Positions 1-8,328 of a stretch of DNA of 64,000 bases are shown piece by piece. The DNA lies in NCBI GenBank assembly GCA_964527775.1, contig CAZGQS010000005.1, positions 81,204 through 145,203 on the forward strand, given 5' to 3'. Made by a program: the position numbers and the translations under genes. The notes beneath the pieces were generated by a model. The model was not told where the DNA came from and did not search any database. It saw nothing but the letters and a program-made list of their open reading frames with translations. Origin of the DNA: VMCP01 sp964527775 (GTDB lineage: Bacteria > Bacteroidota > Bacteroidia > NS11-12g > UBA955). Every line of letters begins with the position of its first letter. The first letter of the stretch is position 1.

Positions 1-633
1 CTTTAAAGTAAAATGCTCAATGTTCACCGAGCTGCCGCTTGCAGCATACATAGAACTTAATTTTGGGGAAATAGCATTCCATCTTCCGTTGGGTATTTTG
101 ATCCAATTTAGGCCCTTATTTAGACTCAAGTAGGCATATAGATGCTGGGAGTCAGTCTCAATGGGGTCTCCCAATAACACTCCATTTGACCCTTCAAAAT
201 CAATGGCATCAAAGAAAACACCTTTGCGAAAATCACTGTGAACAAGCGACCAATGAGAGCCGCCATCGCTGGTGCGAATTAAAACTCCCGAATCACCGGC
301 GCTCATGGCGATGGCTTCATGAGGCCCCCACGCATGGATGTCTCGAAAATCTTTTCTATCATACCCTTTTGGTGAGCAGTTAAACCACGACATCGAATCT
401 CCAATTTTCCAAATTTGTCCCTTTGAGCCAGAGACCCAAACTACCGTGTCGGATATTACATGCAGTCCTCGATATGATTGTGCTTCCAGAAAATTGAAAA
501 TGGAAAGGCTAAATGCCAGAAAAAATGTGCCTTTCTTTAGGTGTGTGTCAATAAAACACTTACTAATACAAACTAATTGAATACGTGATATTTGGCTCAA
601 TGTTAAGTTTTTGAAAATATTGAAAATATTCAT
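1..633 (-). CDS. Secreted BNR/beta-propeller protein, 5' part (runs off the window)
   Basis: An open frame on the minus strand begins at the ATG at 633-631 and stays open for 211 codons to the window edge, so only the N-terminal part is present. Residues about 36-49 form a hydrophobic segment followed by Ala-Gln-Ser, like a signal peptide with cleavage near residue 52. The exported part holds an Asp-box (S-x-D-x-G-x-x-W pattern, residues 121-128, TSDGGSHW) and short W/G-rich strands typical of BNR or YCF48-like propellers. Family knowledge: such proteins in Bacteroidota are usually secreted and often end in a T9SS sorting domain, which cannot be checked here. The true start may lie downstream, because about 35 residues before the signal is long. 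Function unknown. Confidence 0.7.
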   Translation of the reverse strand, partial: MNIFNIFKNLTLSQISRIQLVCISKCFIDTHLKKGTFFLAFSLSIFNFLEAQSYRGLHVISDTVVWVSGSKGQIWKIGDSMSWFNCSPKGYDRKDFRDIHAWGPHEAIAMSAGDSGVLIRTSDGGSHWSLVHSDFRKGVFFDAIDFEGSNGVLLGDPIETDSQHLYAYLSLNKGLNWIKIPNGRWNAISPKLSSMYAASGSSVNIEHFTLK

Positions 634-682
634 TGTGATGTTGGTTGGAATTTAGTTATTTTGTTTTAAATTATATCTGCCT

Positions 683-1444
683 ATGGATGAAAAAAATACA
701 AGCGTTTTATTTACAATCGACAAAAATCACCAATTAGAACCGGCTTTAACAGCAGCAAAATCCTTGGCAAGAAAAACTCAAGGTAAGTTAACTTATGTGC
801 AAACCGATGATTCACTTGCTGTTGAACCGCAATTCGGAGCGTTTGAAGTTATTCGCACCTCAGGTACTCTGTGGAAGAGCATGTCCAAGATTTCGCAAGA
901 ACAAGGAGTGAAAATGGTTTTGATTTCAGCACCCCCTCAAAAAGGTGGAATTTTGGGTGGAGGTATGACGGCATTAATCAAGAGTTTTGACAAATGCCGA
1001 ATCGTTTACCTTAATCAAAATCAAAATTGGGTAGAGCCGCGAAACATGTTGATGCCCATTGATGGAAATTCTGAAACCCGACAAAAGTTGTTCGCAACTT
1101 CTGATTGGGCAAAGAATTATTACAGTTTGGTCACTGTTTTGGGAGTTTCCAATCCAAAGGACAAAGAAGATCAAAAGTATTCGCACATGTATGCACTTCA
1201 AGCGAAGATTTACATGGAAGAGCGCAAGATCAATGTGAAATTGGAGGAAGTTCAAAACAAAAGTTGTGCTGATGCCGTGCTTGCAAAATCCAATGAATTA
1301 CCCAATTGCTGGATAGCAGCGGTGAGTAACTCTGATGGGGCTTTTAAAACGAGTGCGTTTCAAACTGTGTGTGAACAAGCGAAAGTGCCTATCTTGATAT
1401 CTCCGTATCAAGAAGTGGTGGGTACTGGTTCAGTGGGGTACTGA
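683..1444 (+). CDS. Universal stress protein (two-domain UspA family)
   Basis: The 253-residue protein fits a tandem UspA arrangement. The first half starts with a short beta-strand (SVLFTID) and an alanine-rich helix, and a second strand-helix unit begins near residue 115 (RNMLMPIDG). Cytosolic Usp proteins bind nucleotides or act as stress factors; the second half ends in a conserved-looking PILISPY strand near residue 232, but the full ATP-binding G-2x-G-9x-G(S/T) signature is not clear, so ATP binding is uncertain. The gene stands alone between a divergent neighbour and a clear terminator at 1510-1534, so it is probably monocistronic. The stop codon lies in the first unit of a 10-bp triple repeat. 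Family assignment is by fold pattern and is moderately sure. Confidence 0.65.
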   Translation: MDEKNTSVLFTIDKNHQLEPALTAAKSLARKTQGKLTYVQTDDSLAVEPQFGAFEVIRTSGTLWKSMSKISQEQGVKMVLISAPPQKGGILGGGMTALIKSFDKCRIVYLNQNQNWVEPRNMLMPIDGNSETRQKLFATSDWAKNYYSLVTVLGVSNPKDKEDQKYSHMYALQAKIYMEERKINVKLEEVQNKSCADAVLAKSNELPNCWIAAVSNSDGAFKTSAFQTVCEQAKVPILISPYQEVVGTGSVGY

Positions 1445-1469
1445 TTCTTACTGATTTTTACTGATTCTG
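1440..1469 (+). repeat. Three tandem copies of a 10-bp unit (ACTGATTYTK)
   Basis: Three consecutive 10-bp units start at 1440, 1450 and 1460 and differ only at their positions 8 and 10 (ACTGATTCTT, ACTGATTTTT, ACTGATTCTG). The first unit contains the stop codon of the universal stress protein gene. Confidence 0.85.
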
Positions 1470-1509
1470 CAAAAAAAAACGAGTGAGATTATTGTCGAAA
1501 AACACATTG

Positions 1510-1534
1510 GGGTCGCCAAAAGCGGCCCTTTTTT
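1510..1534 (+). terminator. Rho-independent terminator after the universal stress protein gene
   Basis: A 7-bp stem GGGTCGC (1510-1516) pairs with GCGGCCC (1522-1528) through one G-U pair, has a CAAAA loop, and is followed by six T residues (1529-1534). It separates the stress gene from the downstream Fe-S operon. Confidence 0.85.
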
Positions 1535-1581
1535 AATTCTACTGTTGCAGTATTGACGATAGTTAGCGAAATTGCAACGTT

Positions 1582-2361
1582 ATGCAGCCAATTCGTACTG
1601 TTCAAGATTATTTATCGGCCGGAGAAACCCCTGAAATCTTATTTTGGGTGGGCTGTGCCGGAAGCTTTGATGAACGCGCCCAAAGGGTTAGTCGTGCATT
1701 TTCAGAGATTCTGCAAAAAGCCGAAGTAAAATTTGCCATTCTAGGTGTTGAGGAAGGTTGTACCGGAGATCCTGCAAAACGTGCGGGAAATGAGTTTCTC
1801 TTCCAAATGCAAGCCATGCAAAATATAGAAGTTCTCAATGGCTATGGAATTCAACGAATTGTTACTGCTTGTCCGCATTGCTTCAATACCCTCAAGAACG
1901 AATATCCATCCTTAGGGGGAAACTATCAAGTAGTTCACCACACCCAACTCATCAATGAGTTGCTCGAGTCTGGCAGGCTATCTATTGAAGGCGGACCTTA
2001 CAAAGGGAAGAAAATCACCTATCACGATAGTTGTTATTTGGGACGTTCAAACGGTATCTACGAAGCTCCAAGAATGGTTATTGAACGATTGGATGCCGAC
2101 TTGACCGAAATGAAACGTTGTAAAACTAATGGTTTGTGCTGCGGTGCTGGAGGGGCTCAAATGTTCAAAGAAGCTGAAAATGGAGATAAAGAGATCAATG
2201 TTGAACGTGCCGAAGAAGCCTTGAACACTCAAGCTGAAATCATTGCCGTGAATTGTCCGTTCTGCATGACCATGATGAAAGACGGAACAAAACACTTCGA
2301 AAAGGAAGATCAAGTTGAAGTTCTTGATATTGCTGAATTGGTTCAGAAACATTTAAATTAA
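1582..2361 (+). CDS. CCG-domain (Fe-S)-binding protein, heterodisulfide reductase B / LutA-like
   Basis: The 259-residue protein carries two cysteine-rich CCG-type domains. The first uses C25, C60, C97 and C100 (CPHC); the second uses C151, the CCG at 186-188 and C225/C228 (CPFC). This family (GlpC, LutA/GlcF, HdrB) binds Fe-S clusters and passes electrons between membrane quinones or other carriers and dehydrogenases. The protein lacks an N-terminal ferredoxin domain, so it probably needs a partner subunit not present here. A small conserved gene follows 13 bases after the stop, suggesting an operon. The first domain reads GCTG rather than CCG at the central motif, a known variation. The precise redox partner is unknown. 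Confidence 0.85.
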   Translation: MQPIRTVQDYLSAGETPEILFWVGCAGSFDERAQRVSRAFSEILQKAEVKFAILGVEEGCTGDPAKRAGNEFLFQMQAMQNIEVLNGYGIQRIVTACPHCFNTLKNEYPSLGGNYQVVHHTQLINELLESGRLSIEGGPYKGKKITYHDSCYLGRSNGIYEAPRMVIERLDADLTEMKRCKTNGLCCGAGGAQMFKEAENGDKEINVERAEEALNTQAEIIAVNCPFCMTMMKDGTKHFEKEDQVEVLDIAELVQKHLN

Positions 2362-2374
2362 TACGGTTAATACG

Positions 2375-2860
2375 GTGCTTTTAGCTAATTTACCCGCCCA
2401 CTCTCGAATTTGGTTTTTTGGTGCTCATCGAATTTTAAATGAGACAGAAATAGCGCTTTTACAAAACGCAATGTCGTCTTTTGTGGCTTCTTGGACAGCA
2501 CATGGAGCGCAGCTCTCTGCTGATTTTTCCATTCAACATGAAGCCATCCTGATTGTTGGAGTCGATGAATCGGTTGCCCCGCCTACAGGTTGCAGTATCG
2601 ATAAGGTCTTTCAAGTACTCAAAGATTTTCAAAGCCAAACGGGTGTAGATTTCTTCCAAAGAACATTAATTTGGGAAGCATTCTGTAATACCACTGAGAT
2701 TTATACCCTTGATACTGCCAAACAAGCACTTCAAGAAGGTCGACTCAAGAACAATACCTTGATTTTGAATCCGTTAATTACCCTTTTGAACCAAGCCAGA
2801 GAATCTATGTACGTTCCTCTGAATGAATCTTGGGCCGCTCCTAAACTTGGAATTCTATAA
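2375..2860 (+). CDS. Conserved Bacteroidota protein of unknown function, often labelled 'ABC transporter ATPase'
   Basis: The 161-residue product begins at a GTG (2375). It has no Walker A, Walker B or ABC signature, so the ATPase label commonly attached to relatives is not supported. I recognise the pattern of an N-terminal segment rich in W/F (SRIWFF), a central hydrophobic strand (AILIVGVDE, residues about 57-65), a conserved GCSID at 72-76 and a DFFQRTLIWE segment near residue 92. From memory, relatives usually sit next to the CCG Fe-S gene, as here, which suggests a shared role. It is predicted soluble, with no signal or membrane segment. Function unknown. Confidence 0.75.
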   Translation: MLLANLPAHSRIWFFGAHRILNETEIALLQNAMSSFVASWTAHGAQLSADFSIQHEAILIVGVDESVAPPTGCSIDKVFQVLKDFQSQTGVDFFQRTLIWEAFCNTTEIYTLDTAKQALQEGRLKNNTLILNPLITLLNQARESMYVPLNESWAAPKLGIL

Positions 2861-2865
2861 ATACC

Positions 2866-4140
2866 ATGAAAGATCGCCGAATAGCCATACTGTTTTTAAC
2901 CATTTTCATTGACCTATTGGGATTTGGAATTGTCATTCCCATTCTCCCCAACTTGGCCAAAGAATTGTCAATGGAATCGGGTACATCTATCAATCCCGAC
3001 GTTGCAGTTGGACTCATCGCTGCGGTTTTTTCTATCATCCAGTTCATTTTTGCCCCTTTGTTTGGAAGTTTATCTGATAGAATTGGCCGACGACCCATCA
3101 TCTTGGGCTCGATCTTGGTCAATGCCTTCGGATATGTTTTATTTGGACTTTCACAGTCGTTTTGGGTTTTGATTCTCGCTAGAATTATTTCTGGATTTGG
3201 AAGTGCCAATATATCGGCGGCGCAAGCGTACATCGCAGACATCACCAGTTACGAAGATAGAGCCAAGAAAATGGGTATCATTGGTGCCGCTTTTGGATTG
3301 GGATTTGTTTTTGGCCCTCCTCTCGGAGGATGGTTATACGGTTCTGAAACATTATTCGGTGTTGACGTCAAACAATTGTTTCATATTCATGAATCAGCCA
3401 ATCATTCCCTTTTCATTGTAGGATTATTCACCGCATTGCTTTGTTTGCTGAATTTTGTTTTAGCTTGGAAGTTTCTTCCTGAAAGCAATACCCAAAAATC
3501 CACCGTAAAAAGAAGTCCAACAGAAACCTTCACCGGAATGCTAGAAGCCCGGAAGATTCCTGTTATCAGCGAGCTCATGTTGATCAACTTCATTTACATC
3601 GCTGCATTTTCAATGATGCAAATCAATGCGAGCGTGCTTTGGAAAGAGAAATACGATTTGAACCCCGTTGCCATTGGAAATATTTTTGGTGTTATTGGCA
3701 TTTTTAGCGCGGTAGTTCAAGGTGGCCTCATTGGCGTGTTTCAAAAGAAATTAGGACTTAGAAGAATGCTCATCTGGGGAGCACCCATTGCAGGAATCGG
3801 ACTTTCATTGATTCCGTTGCCTTCGAAGGAATGGTTTTACGCCGTTCAATTCTTTGCCATTTTTTGCTTGGCTTTGGCCAATGGTTTGTTGATGCCTGCC
3901 ATCAATAGTTTGGTTTCATTAAATGCTCCGGCGAATGCTCAAGGACAAATGTTGGGCATTATGCAGTCATTGGGCTCATTGGCTAGAGCCGTGGGTCCTT
4001 TGCTTAGCGGGCTTCTATATGCTCAGTTTTATATGCTACCCTATTTGGCAGGCGGTATTTTGATGATGGTCAATTTTGGTTTAGCACTTATATTAGCCAA
4101 ACAATTAAACCAATCACCGCAGCAAGTTGTCAAAGATTAA
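2866..4140 (+). CDS. MFS transporter, TetA-like drug:H+ antiporter family
   Basis: This 424-residue protein has about 12 hydrophobic segments. The first helix carries the D-L-L-G-F-G-I-V-I-P pattern of TetA-type proteins (residues 16-25), and the loop between helices 2 and 3 has MFS motif A (GSLSDRIGRRP, about residues 67-77). It should sit in the inner membrane and exchange a small molecule for protons. The substrate cannot be read from sequence; tetracycline resistance should not be assumed, since chromosomal relatives in this phylum are mostly uncharacterised. Its start lies 5 bases after the preceding stop, and its 3' end overlaps the next gene by 14 bases, so the genes are probably co-transcribed. 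Confidence 0.85.
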   Translation: MKDRRIAILFLTIFIDLLGFGIVIPILPNLAKELSMESGTSINPDVAVGLIAAVFSIIQFIFAPLFGSLSDRIGRRPIILGSILVNAFGYVLFGLSQSFWVLILARIISGFGSANISAAQAYIADITSYEDRAKKMGIIGAAFGLGFVFGPPLGGWLYGSETLFGVDVKQLFHIHESANHSLFIVGLFTALLCLLNFVLAWKFLPESNTQKSTVKRSPTETFTGMLEARKIPVISELMLINFIYIAAFSMMQINASVLWKEKYDLNPVAIGNIFGVIGIFSAVVQGGLIGVFQKKLGLRRMLIWGAPIAGIGLSLIPLPSKEWFYAVQFFAIFCLALANGLLMPAINSLVSLNAPANAQGQMLGIMQSLGSLARAVGPLLSGLLYAQFYMLPYLAGGILMMVNFGLALILAKQLNQSPQQVVKD

Positions 4141-5401
4141 AGTACTACATATCAATGCCTCATCGGAGGGTGGTGCTTCTGTGGTTGCTCAACGACTGAA
4201 TGAAGGGTTGAATCGTTTTAGTCAAGAGGTTGAATCCAAACATTTGGTGTTTTCTGGTCAATCGAGCCAAGCACAAAGTGCTTCACCCTACATATTGTGG
4301 GCAGATAATCTAACCAAGAGAGGGTTTGCTTTCCTAAAACATGCATTGGATAAGCTCAGTTTCTTGCGATTGGAGGCATCAAAGAAGGTCAGATTTCAAT
4401 TCAGTCATGCCAGCCAAGGAATTGACATCTCCAATCACGAATTGGTGCAATGGGCAGATATTATTCATTTACATTGGGTACATAAAGGATTCCAATCTTT
4501 TGAAACTTTAGAAAAGTTATTGTCAGTACCCCATAAAAAGTTTGTTTGGACCTGTCATGATTTGTGGCCTGTAACCGGAGGTTGTTATTATACCTGGGGA
4601 TGCGAAAATCATCAAGTGGCCTGCGGTAACTGTAAGTATTTAAAACATCCAGCCCCGAATGATATTTCTAGTTCTTTACTTCAGCAAAAAATTAAACTTT
4701 GGGGTAACAACCAAATCAAATTTGTGACACCCAGTAGTTGGCTTGCTCATCAAGCCAATTCTAGCGTTGTTATGAAGAATAATATTGAAATGTCCGTGAT
4801 TCCCAATCCTATAGACTCTGAGAAGTTTCAACCTTTGGAAGAAGAAATGAGGCAGGAATTGAAGCAGAGCCATGGATTCGAGAAACCGTTGTTGATGTTT
4901 TCGGCAGCATATTTACAAAATCCCGCAAAGGGGTTTTCATTTTTTCTTGAGTTATGTAAAAGTCTGTGCCAAGAAAATATTGATTTTGAGGTTCTGATTT
5001 TAGGAGACAACAAAAACGAGGAATTAGGGCCATTCCCCTTTAAGTTTACGCATTGGGGTTACGTTACTGACATGGACAGAGTGAAATTAGCCTTCCAATT
5101 GAGCGATTTATATGTCATTACTTCGGTGCAAGACAACCTACCTACAACCATCATAGAAAGTTTATCTATGGGCACGCCGGCTGCAGGGTTTAGGGTAGGA
5201 GGCATACCTGAAATGATAGACGATGGCGTTAATGGTTTCTTGGTTGAATCGGGTGATGTTTCAACCCTTTCAAAAAAGGTGGGCGATTTCCTAAAAAACA
5301 ATCGGGCCGATTTTAGAAATCAAGCCCGACTGAAAACATTAAATACATACGATACAAAGGTGATAGTAAATCAAATCACCACGGTCTATAATGCTCTTTA
5401 A
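4127..5401 (+). CDS. Glycosyltransferase family 4 (GT-B fold)
   Basis: The 424-residue protein starts at a TTG inside the MFS gene (14-base overlap). The N-terminal half begins with a Rossmann strand (KVLHINASSEGGASVV) and contains a cysteine-rich block at residues 143-169 (C-H-D-L-W-P-V-T-G-G-C ... C-G-N-C) that I know from colanic acid/amylovoran-type GT4 enzymes. The C-terminal half has the nucleotide-sugar region E-S-L-S-M-G-T-P followed by GGIPEMIDDGVNGFLV. It should transfer a sugar from an NDP donor to a surface glycan or lipid-linked acceptor at the cytosolic face of the inner membrane. No other glycan genes are nearby, so the product is unknown. Its stop codon shares TTAA with the convergent ftsZ stop. 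Confidence 0.85.
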   Translation: MSKIKVLHINASSEGGASVVAQRLNEGLNRFSQEVESKHLVFSGQSSQAQSASPYILWADNLTKRGFAFLKHALDKLSFLRLEASKKVRFQFSHASQGIDISNHELVQWADIIHLHWVHKGFQSFETLEKLLSVPHKKFVWTCHDLWPVTGGCYYTWGCENHQVACGNCKYLKHPAPNDISSSLLQQKIKLWGNNQIKFVTPSSWLAHQANSSVVMKNNIEMSVIPNPIDSEKFQPLEEEMRQELKQSHGFEKPLLMFSAAYLQNPAKGFSFFLELCKSLCQENIDFEVLILGDNKNEELGPFPFKFTHWGYVTDMDRVKLAFQLSDLYVITSVQDNLPTTIIESLSMGTPAAGFRVGGIPEMIDDGVNGFLVESGDVSTLSKKVGDFLKNNRADFRNQARLKTLNTYDTKVIVNQITTVYNAL

Positions 5402-6882
5402 TCTACGTTGTCATGCAACATTCGGTTGGGTTGCACGGTGAAATTGTTCTCTTTAGATTGCGTTTCAGTGCCCTGAATGGTTAATCTGCTTACTTCTACA
5501 GCGCTACTAGGAGGTGCCGAAACCAATTCTACGTTACGTCTCAAATACGCAGGTATATCCATGTCATTGTCGTGAATACTCGCTTTGTTTTCGCGACTCA
5601 ACGATTGTACGGCAGGCTGTTGGTAATTTAAGTGTAGCTGTGAATTGCGGTTGCTTTGTGTTTTAAAAAGATCTTCAAGGCTTGGAGTGGTGATGTTTTC
5701 TTTCAGGGTTACTGGCTTAGATTCCATAACAGGTTCTGTTTTGGCTGCCATTGGCTCTCTGATAGGTTCTCTCGCAGGCTCTCTAGATGGGGTTTCGAAA
5801 CTAGCATCTTCAATTTCTAAAGGAAGATCTGTAGGTACAAAGGTTTGAGTTTGTGCAACTTCTTCTATAAGTTGGTCAGTATAAACTTCTTTTTGAACGG
5901 CAGTTACTTCTTCAAATCCGGTTGCAATAACGGTCACACTGATTTTGTCTTCCAATGTTGGTTCAAGAGTAATACCCATTTTCAGCAATGCATTGTTACC
6001 CGCTTCTTCTTGTAGGTAAGAAGTGATGATTCGGGTTTCCGACATAGTTGGTGCTTTGGTACCGTAGGTTAGGTTGATCAAAAGGTGTTTTGCACCCAAA
6101 ATTCGGGTACTATCTAGCAATGGACTATTTAATGCAGCTCTAACAGCTAATTCCGCGCGATTTTCACCGGCAGCAGTTCCTGTACCCATTAAGGCCTGAC
6201 CTGATCCCTGCATGGCGGTTTTAACGTCGTTGAAGTCAACGTTTAAGTGTCCGGTTTTGAAAATGATCTCTGCAATTCCTCTAGCGGCTGTGCAAAGTAC
6301 ATCGTCGGCTTTCGAAAATGCTTCTAAGAACGACAAATCGCCAAACATATCTACGATACGGTCATTGGAGATGGATATTAGAGCGTCTACATGAGGTTTT
6401 AAATCGGCAATACCCTGTTGGGCTTGTTTGATCCTCACTGGACCTTCATCTGAGAAAGGAATGGTCACAATACCAACCGTCAAAATGCCCATTTCTTTGG
6501 CGAATTTAGCAATGATGGGAACTGCCCCTGTACCTGTTCCACCGCCCATACCTGCAGTCAAGAAAATCATTCGGGTACCATCACCCAGCATTCGTTGAAT
6601 ATCGGCTTTGCTTTCTTCTGCAGCTTTTGCCCCCATATTGGGATCAGATCCAGCGCCAAGTCCCGCAGTAAGTTCATTACCCAATTGTATTTTATTGGGA
6701 ACAGGACTATGTCTGAGTGCTTGGTTATCTGTATTACAGATGAAGAAATCTACGCCTTCAATACCTTCACGGTACATATGATTGACAGCGTTTCCTCCGC
6801 CGCCACCTACTCCAATGACTTTAATGATGTTATTCAATTTATTCGGTTGATTAGGTTCTGAATGAAAATCAGGTTGAAACAT
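5398..6882 (-). CDS. ftsZ: Cell division GTPase FtsZ
   Basis: FtsZ polymerises at midcell and organises the divisome. The 494-residue protein has the tubulin signature GGGTGTG at residues 113-119 and the catalytic T7-loop region NVDFND at 214-219. After the GTPase domain (to about residue 330) there is a variable linker with R-E-P repeats, then the conserved C-terminal peptide DIPAYLRRN at 442-450 that binds FtsA in other bacteria. A further 44 residues follow and end in LHDNVD. This long post-peptide tail appears typical of the phylum. It is the last gene of the dcw cluster, 11 bases after ftsA, and shares its stop region with the convergent glycosyltransferase gene. Confidence 0.98.
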   Translation of the reverse strand: MFQPDFHSEPNQPNKLNNIIKVIGVGGGGGNAVNHMYREGIEGVDFFICNTDNQALRHSPVPNKIQLGNELTAGLGAGSDPNMGAKAAEESKADIQRMLGDGTRMIFLTAGMGGGTGTGAVPIIAKFAKEMGILTVGIVTIPFSDEGPVRIKQAQQGIADLKPHVDALISISNDRIVDMFGDLSFLEAFSKADDVLCTAARGIAEIIFKTGHLNVDFNDVKTAMQGSGQALMGTGTAAGENRAELAVRAALNSPLLDSTRILGAKHLLINLTYGTKAPTMSETRIITSYLQEEAGNNALLKMGITLEPTLEDKISVTVIATGFEEVTAVQKEVYTDQLIEEVAQTQTFVPTDLPLEIEDASFETPSREPAREPIREPMAAKTEPVMESKPVTLKENITTPSLEDLFKTQSNRNSQLHLNYQQPAVQSLSRENKASIHDNDMDIPAYLRRNVELVSAPPSSAVEVSRLTIQGTETQSKENNFTVQPNRMLHDNVD

Positions 6883-6893
6883 GGTTTTAGATT

Positions 6894-8279
6894 TTAGTTG
6901 TGGGTGAAATCATCAGCATCATCAGAAATCCAATCACTGATGAAATTTTTGAAAATACCGTTGCCTGGATACAAACTCTTCCAAGAAATACCTTTCTTTT
7001 TGTTTTGGGGGATTTCTTGAGTGGTTTCGCCTACCATTTCTGGTTCAGGTTGAGGAGTTGTTTTGGGTTGAGCAATTTCTTCAACATGTAGGTTAGGATA
7101 ATTGGTTGGTTTCAGTTGTTCGGTCTCAATACCCTTCATTACCAAACCAATGGCAGTAGAATACATGGGGTTGCGAACTTCTTCAATCATTCCTTTGCCT
7201 AAATGTTGACCAGGACTATTCAAATGTACATCTAGGCCGGTATTGTAACTGAAGAATTGATTGATGTCTTTTAAACTTGAACCGCCACCGGTTAAAACTA
7301 TTCCTCCGTTCAAACGGTGTTGAATTCCCGAAAGTTGAATTTCGAAATCTACTTTTTGAACGATGTCTTCCATACGTGCTTTGATTACCTGTGAAATAGC
7401 ATAAACCGAAATTTCTCTAGGAGATCTGCCTGGCAATCCTGGAATGACTACCACTTCGTTTTTCATGTTTTCTAGGCTAAAGCAGCTTCCGTATTTCACT
7501 TTCACTTCTTCGGCTTGTTCTTTTAGTATACCAAAAGCTTCTTGTAAATCTTGGGTAATGCGATCTCCACCAATAGGAATAATGGCAGTATGAACAATTT
7601 TACCCGAATCGAAAATGCATATATCTGTGGTTCCACCGCCAATATCTACAAGTGCTACGCCGGCTTCCATTTCTTGTTCAGACAAAATTGCTTGAGCAGA
7701 TGCTACAGGTTCAACTACGAGGTCAGCCAAGTGTAAACCCGCTTTCATTACGGCTTTGCCAATGGTGCGTGCACGACTGGTTTCGCCGGTGATGATGTGG
7801 AAATTGCATTCCACACGAGTACCAATACGACCTTCGGGGTCTCTGATTCCGTCTTCGCCGTCAATTCTGTATTCTTGTGGTAGAACATGTAGTATTTCCA
7901 AGCCCGGAGATAACGCCAAGTTCTCCATTTCTGTGGTAAGACTATTCAGTTCATCCTTAGTAATTTCTTCTTCTCCATTTCTACGAGTCAAAGTCCCTCT
8001 GTGTTGCAAACTTTTAATGTGGTGACCAGCAATACCCACATAAACGGTATTGATTTTTACTCTGCTCAGTTTCTCTGCTTGTTTGACAGCTTCTTCAATG
8101 GCAGTTACAACTCTGCTTACGTTAGCTACCATTCCTCGAGAAACTCCACCTTGCGATGATGCTTTACCAACACCCAAGATGTTGATCTTTCCGTTTTCGG
8201 AAAGTTGTGATACAATCACACAAATTTTTGTGGTTCCGATGTCAAGTCCTGCAATGATGTTATTATTCGTTGGCGTCAT
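6894..8279 (-). CDS. ftsA: Cell division protein FtsA
   Basis: FtsA is the actin-like ATPase that tethers FtsZ to the membrane. I chose the start at 8279 (protein MTPTNNNIIAGLDIGTTK, 461 residues) because this places the phosphate-1 loop DIGTTK at residues 13-18 as in the family; the frame is open upstream for 29 more codons, which would run into ftsQ coding sequence. The second phosphate loop DIGGGTTD is present, and the adenosine motif appears as TGGGSSL. The C-terminus (GIFKNFISDWIS near the end) is compatible with the amphipathic membrane-targeting helix. It lies between ftsQ (49 bases upstream) and ftsZ. Confidence 0.96.
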   Translation of the reverse strand: MTPTNNNIIAGLDIGTTKICVIVSQLSENGKINILGVGKASSQGGVSRGMVANVSRVVTAIEEAVKQAEKLSRVKINTVYVGIAGHHIKSLQHRGTLTRRNGEEEITKDELNSLTTEMENLALSPGLEILHVLPQEYRIDGEDGIRDPEGRIGTRVECNFHIITGETSRARTIGKAVMKAGLHLADLVVEPVASAQAILSEQEMEAGVALVDIGGGTTDICIFDSGKIVHTAIIPIGGDRITQDLQEAFGILKEQAEEVKVKYGSCFSLENMKNEVVVIPGLPGRSPREISVYAISQVIKARMEDIVQKVDFEIQLSGIQHRLNGGIVLTGGGSSLKDINQFFSYNTGLDVHLNSPGQHLGKGMIEEVRNPMYSTAIGLVMKGIETEQLKPTNYPNLHVEEIAQPKTTPQPEPEMVGETTQEIPQNKKKGISWKSLYPGNGIFKNFISDWISDDADDFTHN

Positions 8280-8328
8280 ACTATTTATGTTTGGCTTATT
8301 AGACAGTGATTTTGGTTTTTTGTATAAT

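Noticed and set aside
1544..1578. GTTGCA/TGCAAC inverted repeat before the Fe-S protein gene
   Set aside because: Six-base arms with a 23-base spacer are expected by chance too often to call an operator.
2866..4140. Tetracycline resistance determinant
   Set aside because: Only the general TetA-like MFS pattern is seen; no tetR or mobile element is nearby, and chromosomal relatives are mostly of unknown substrate.
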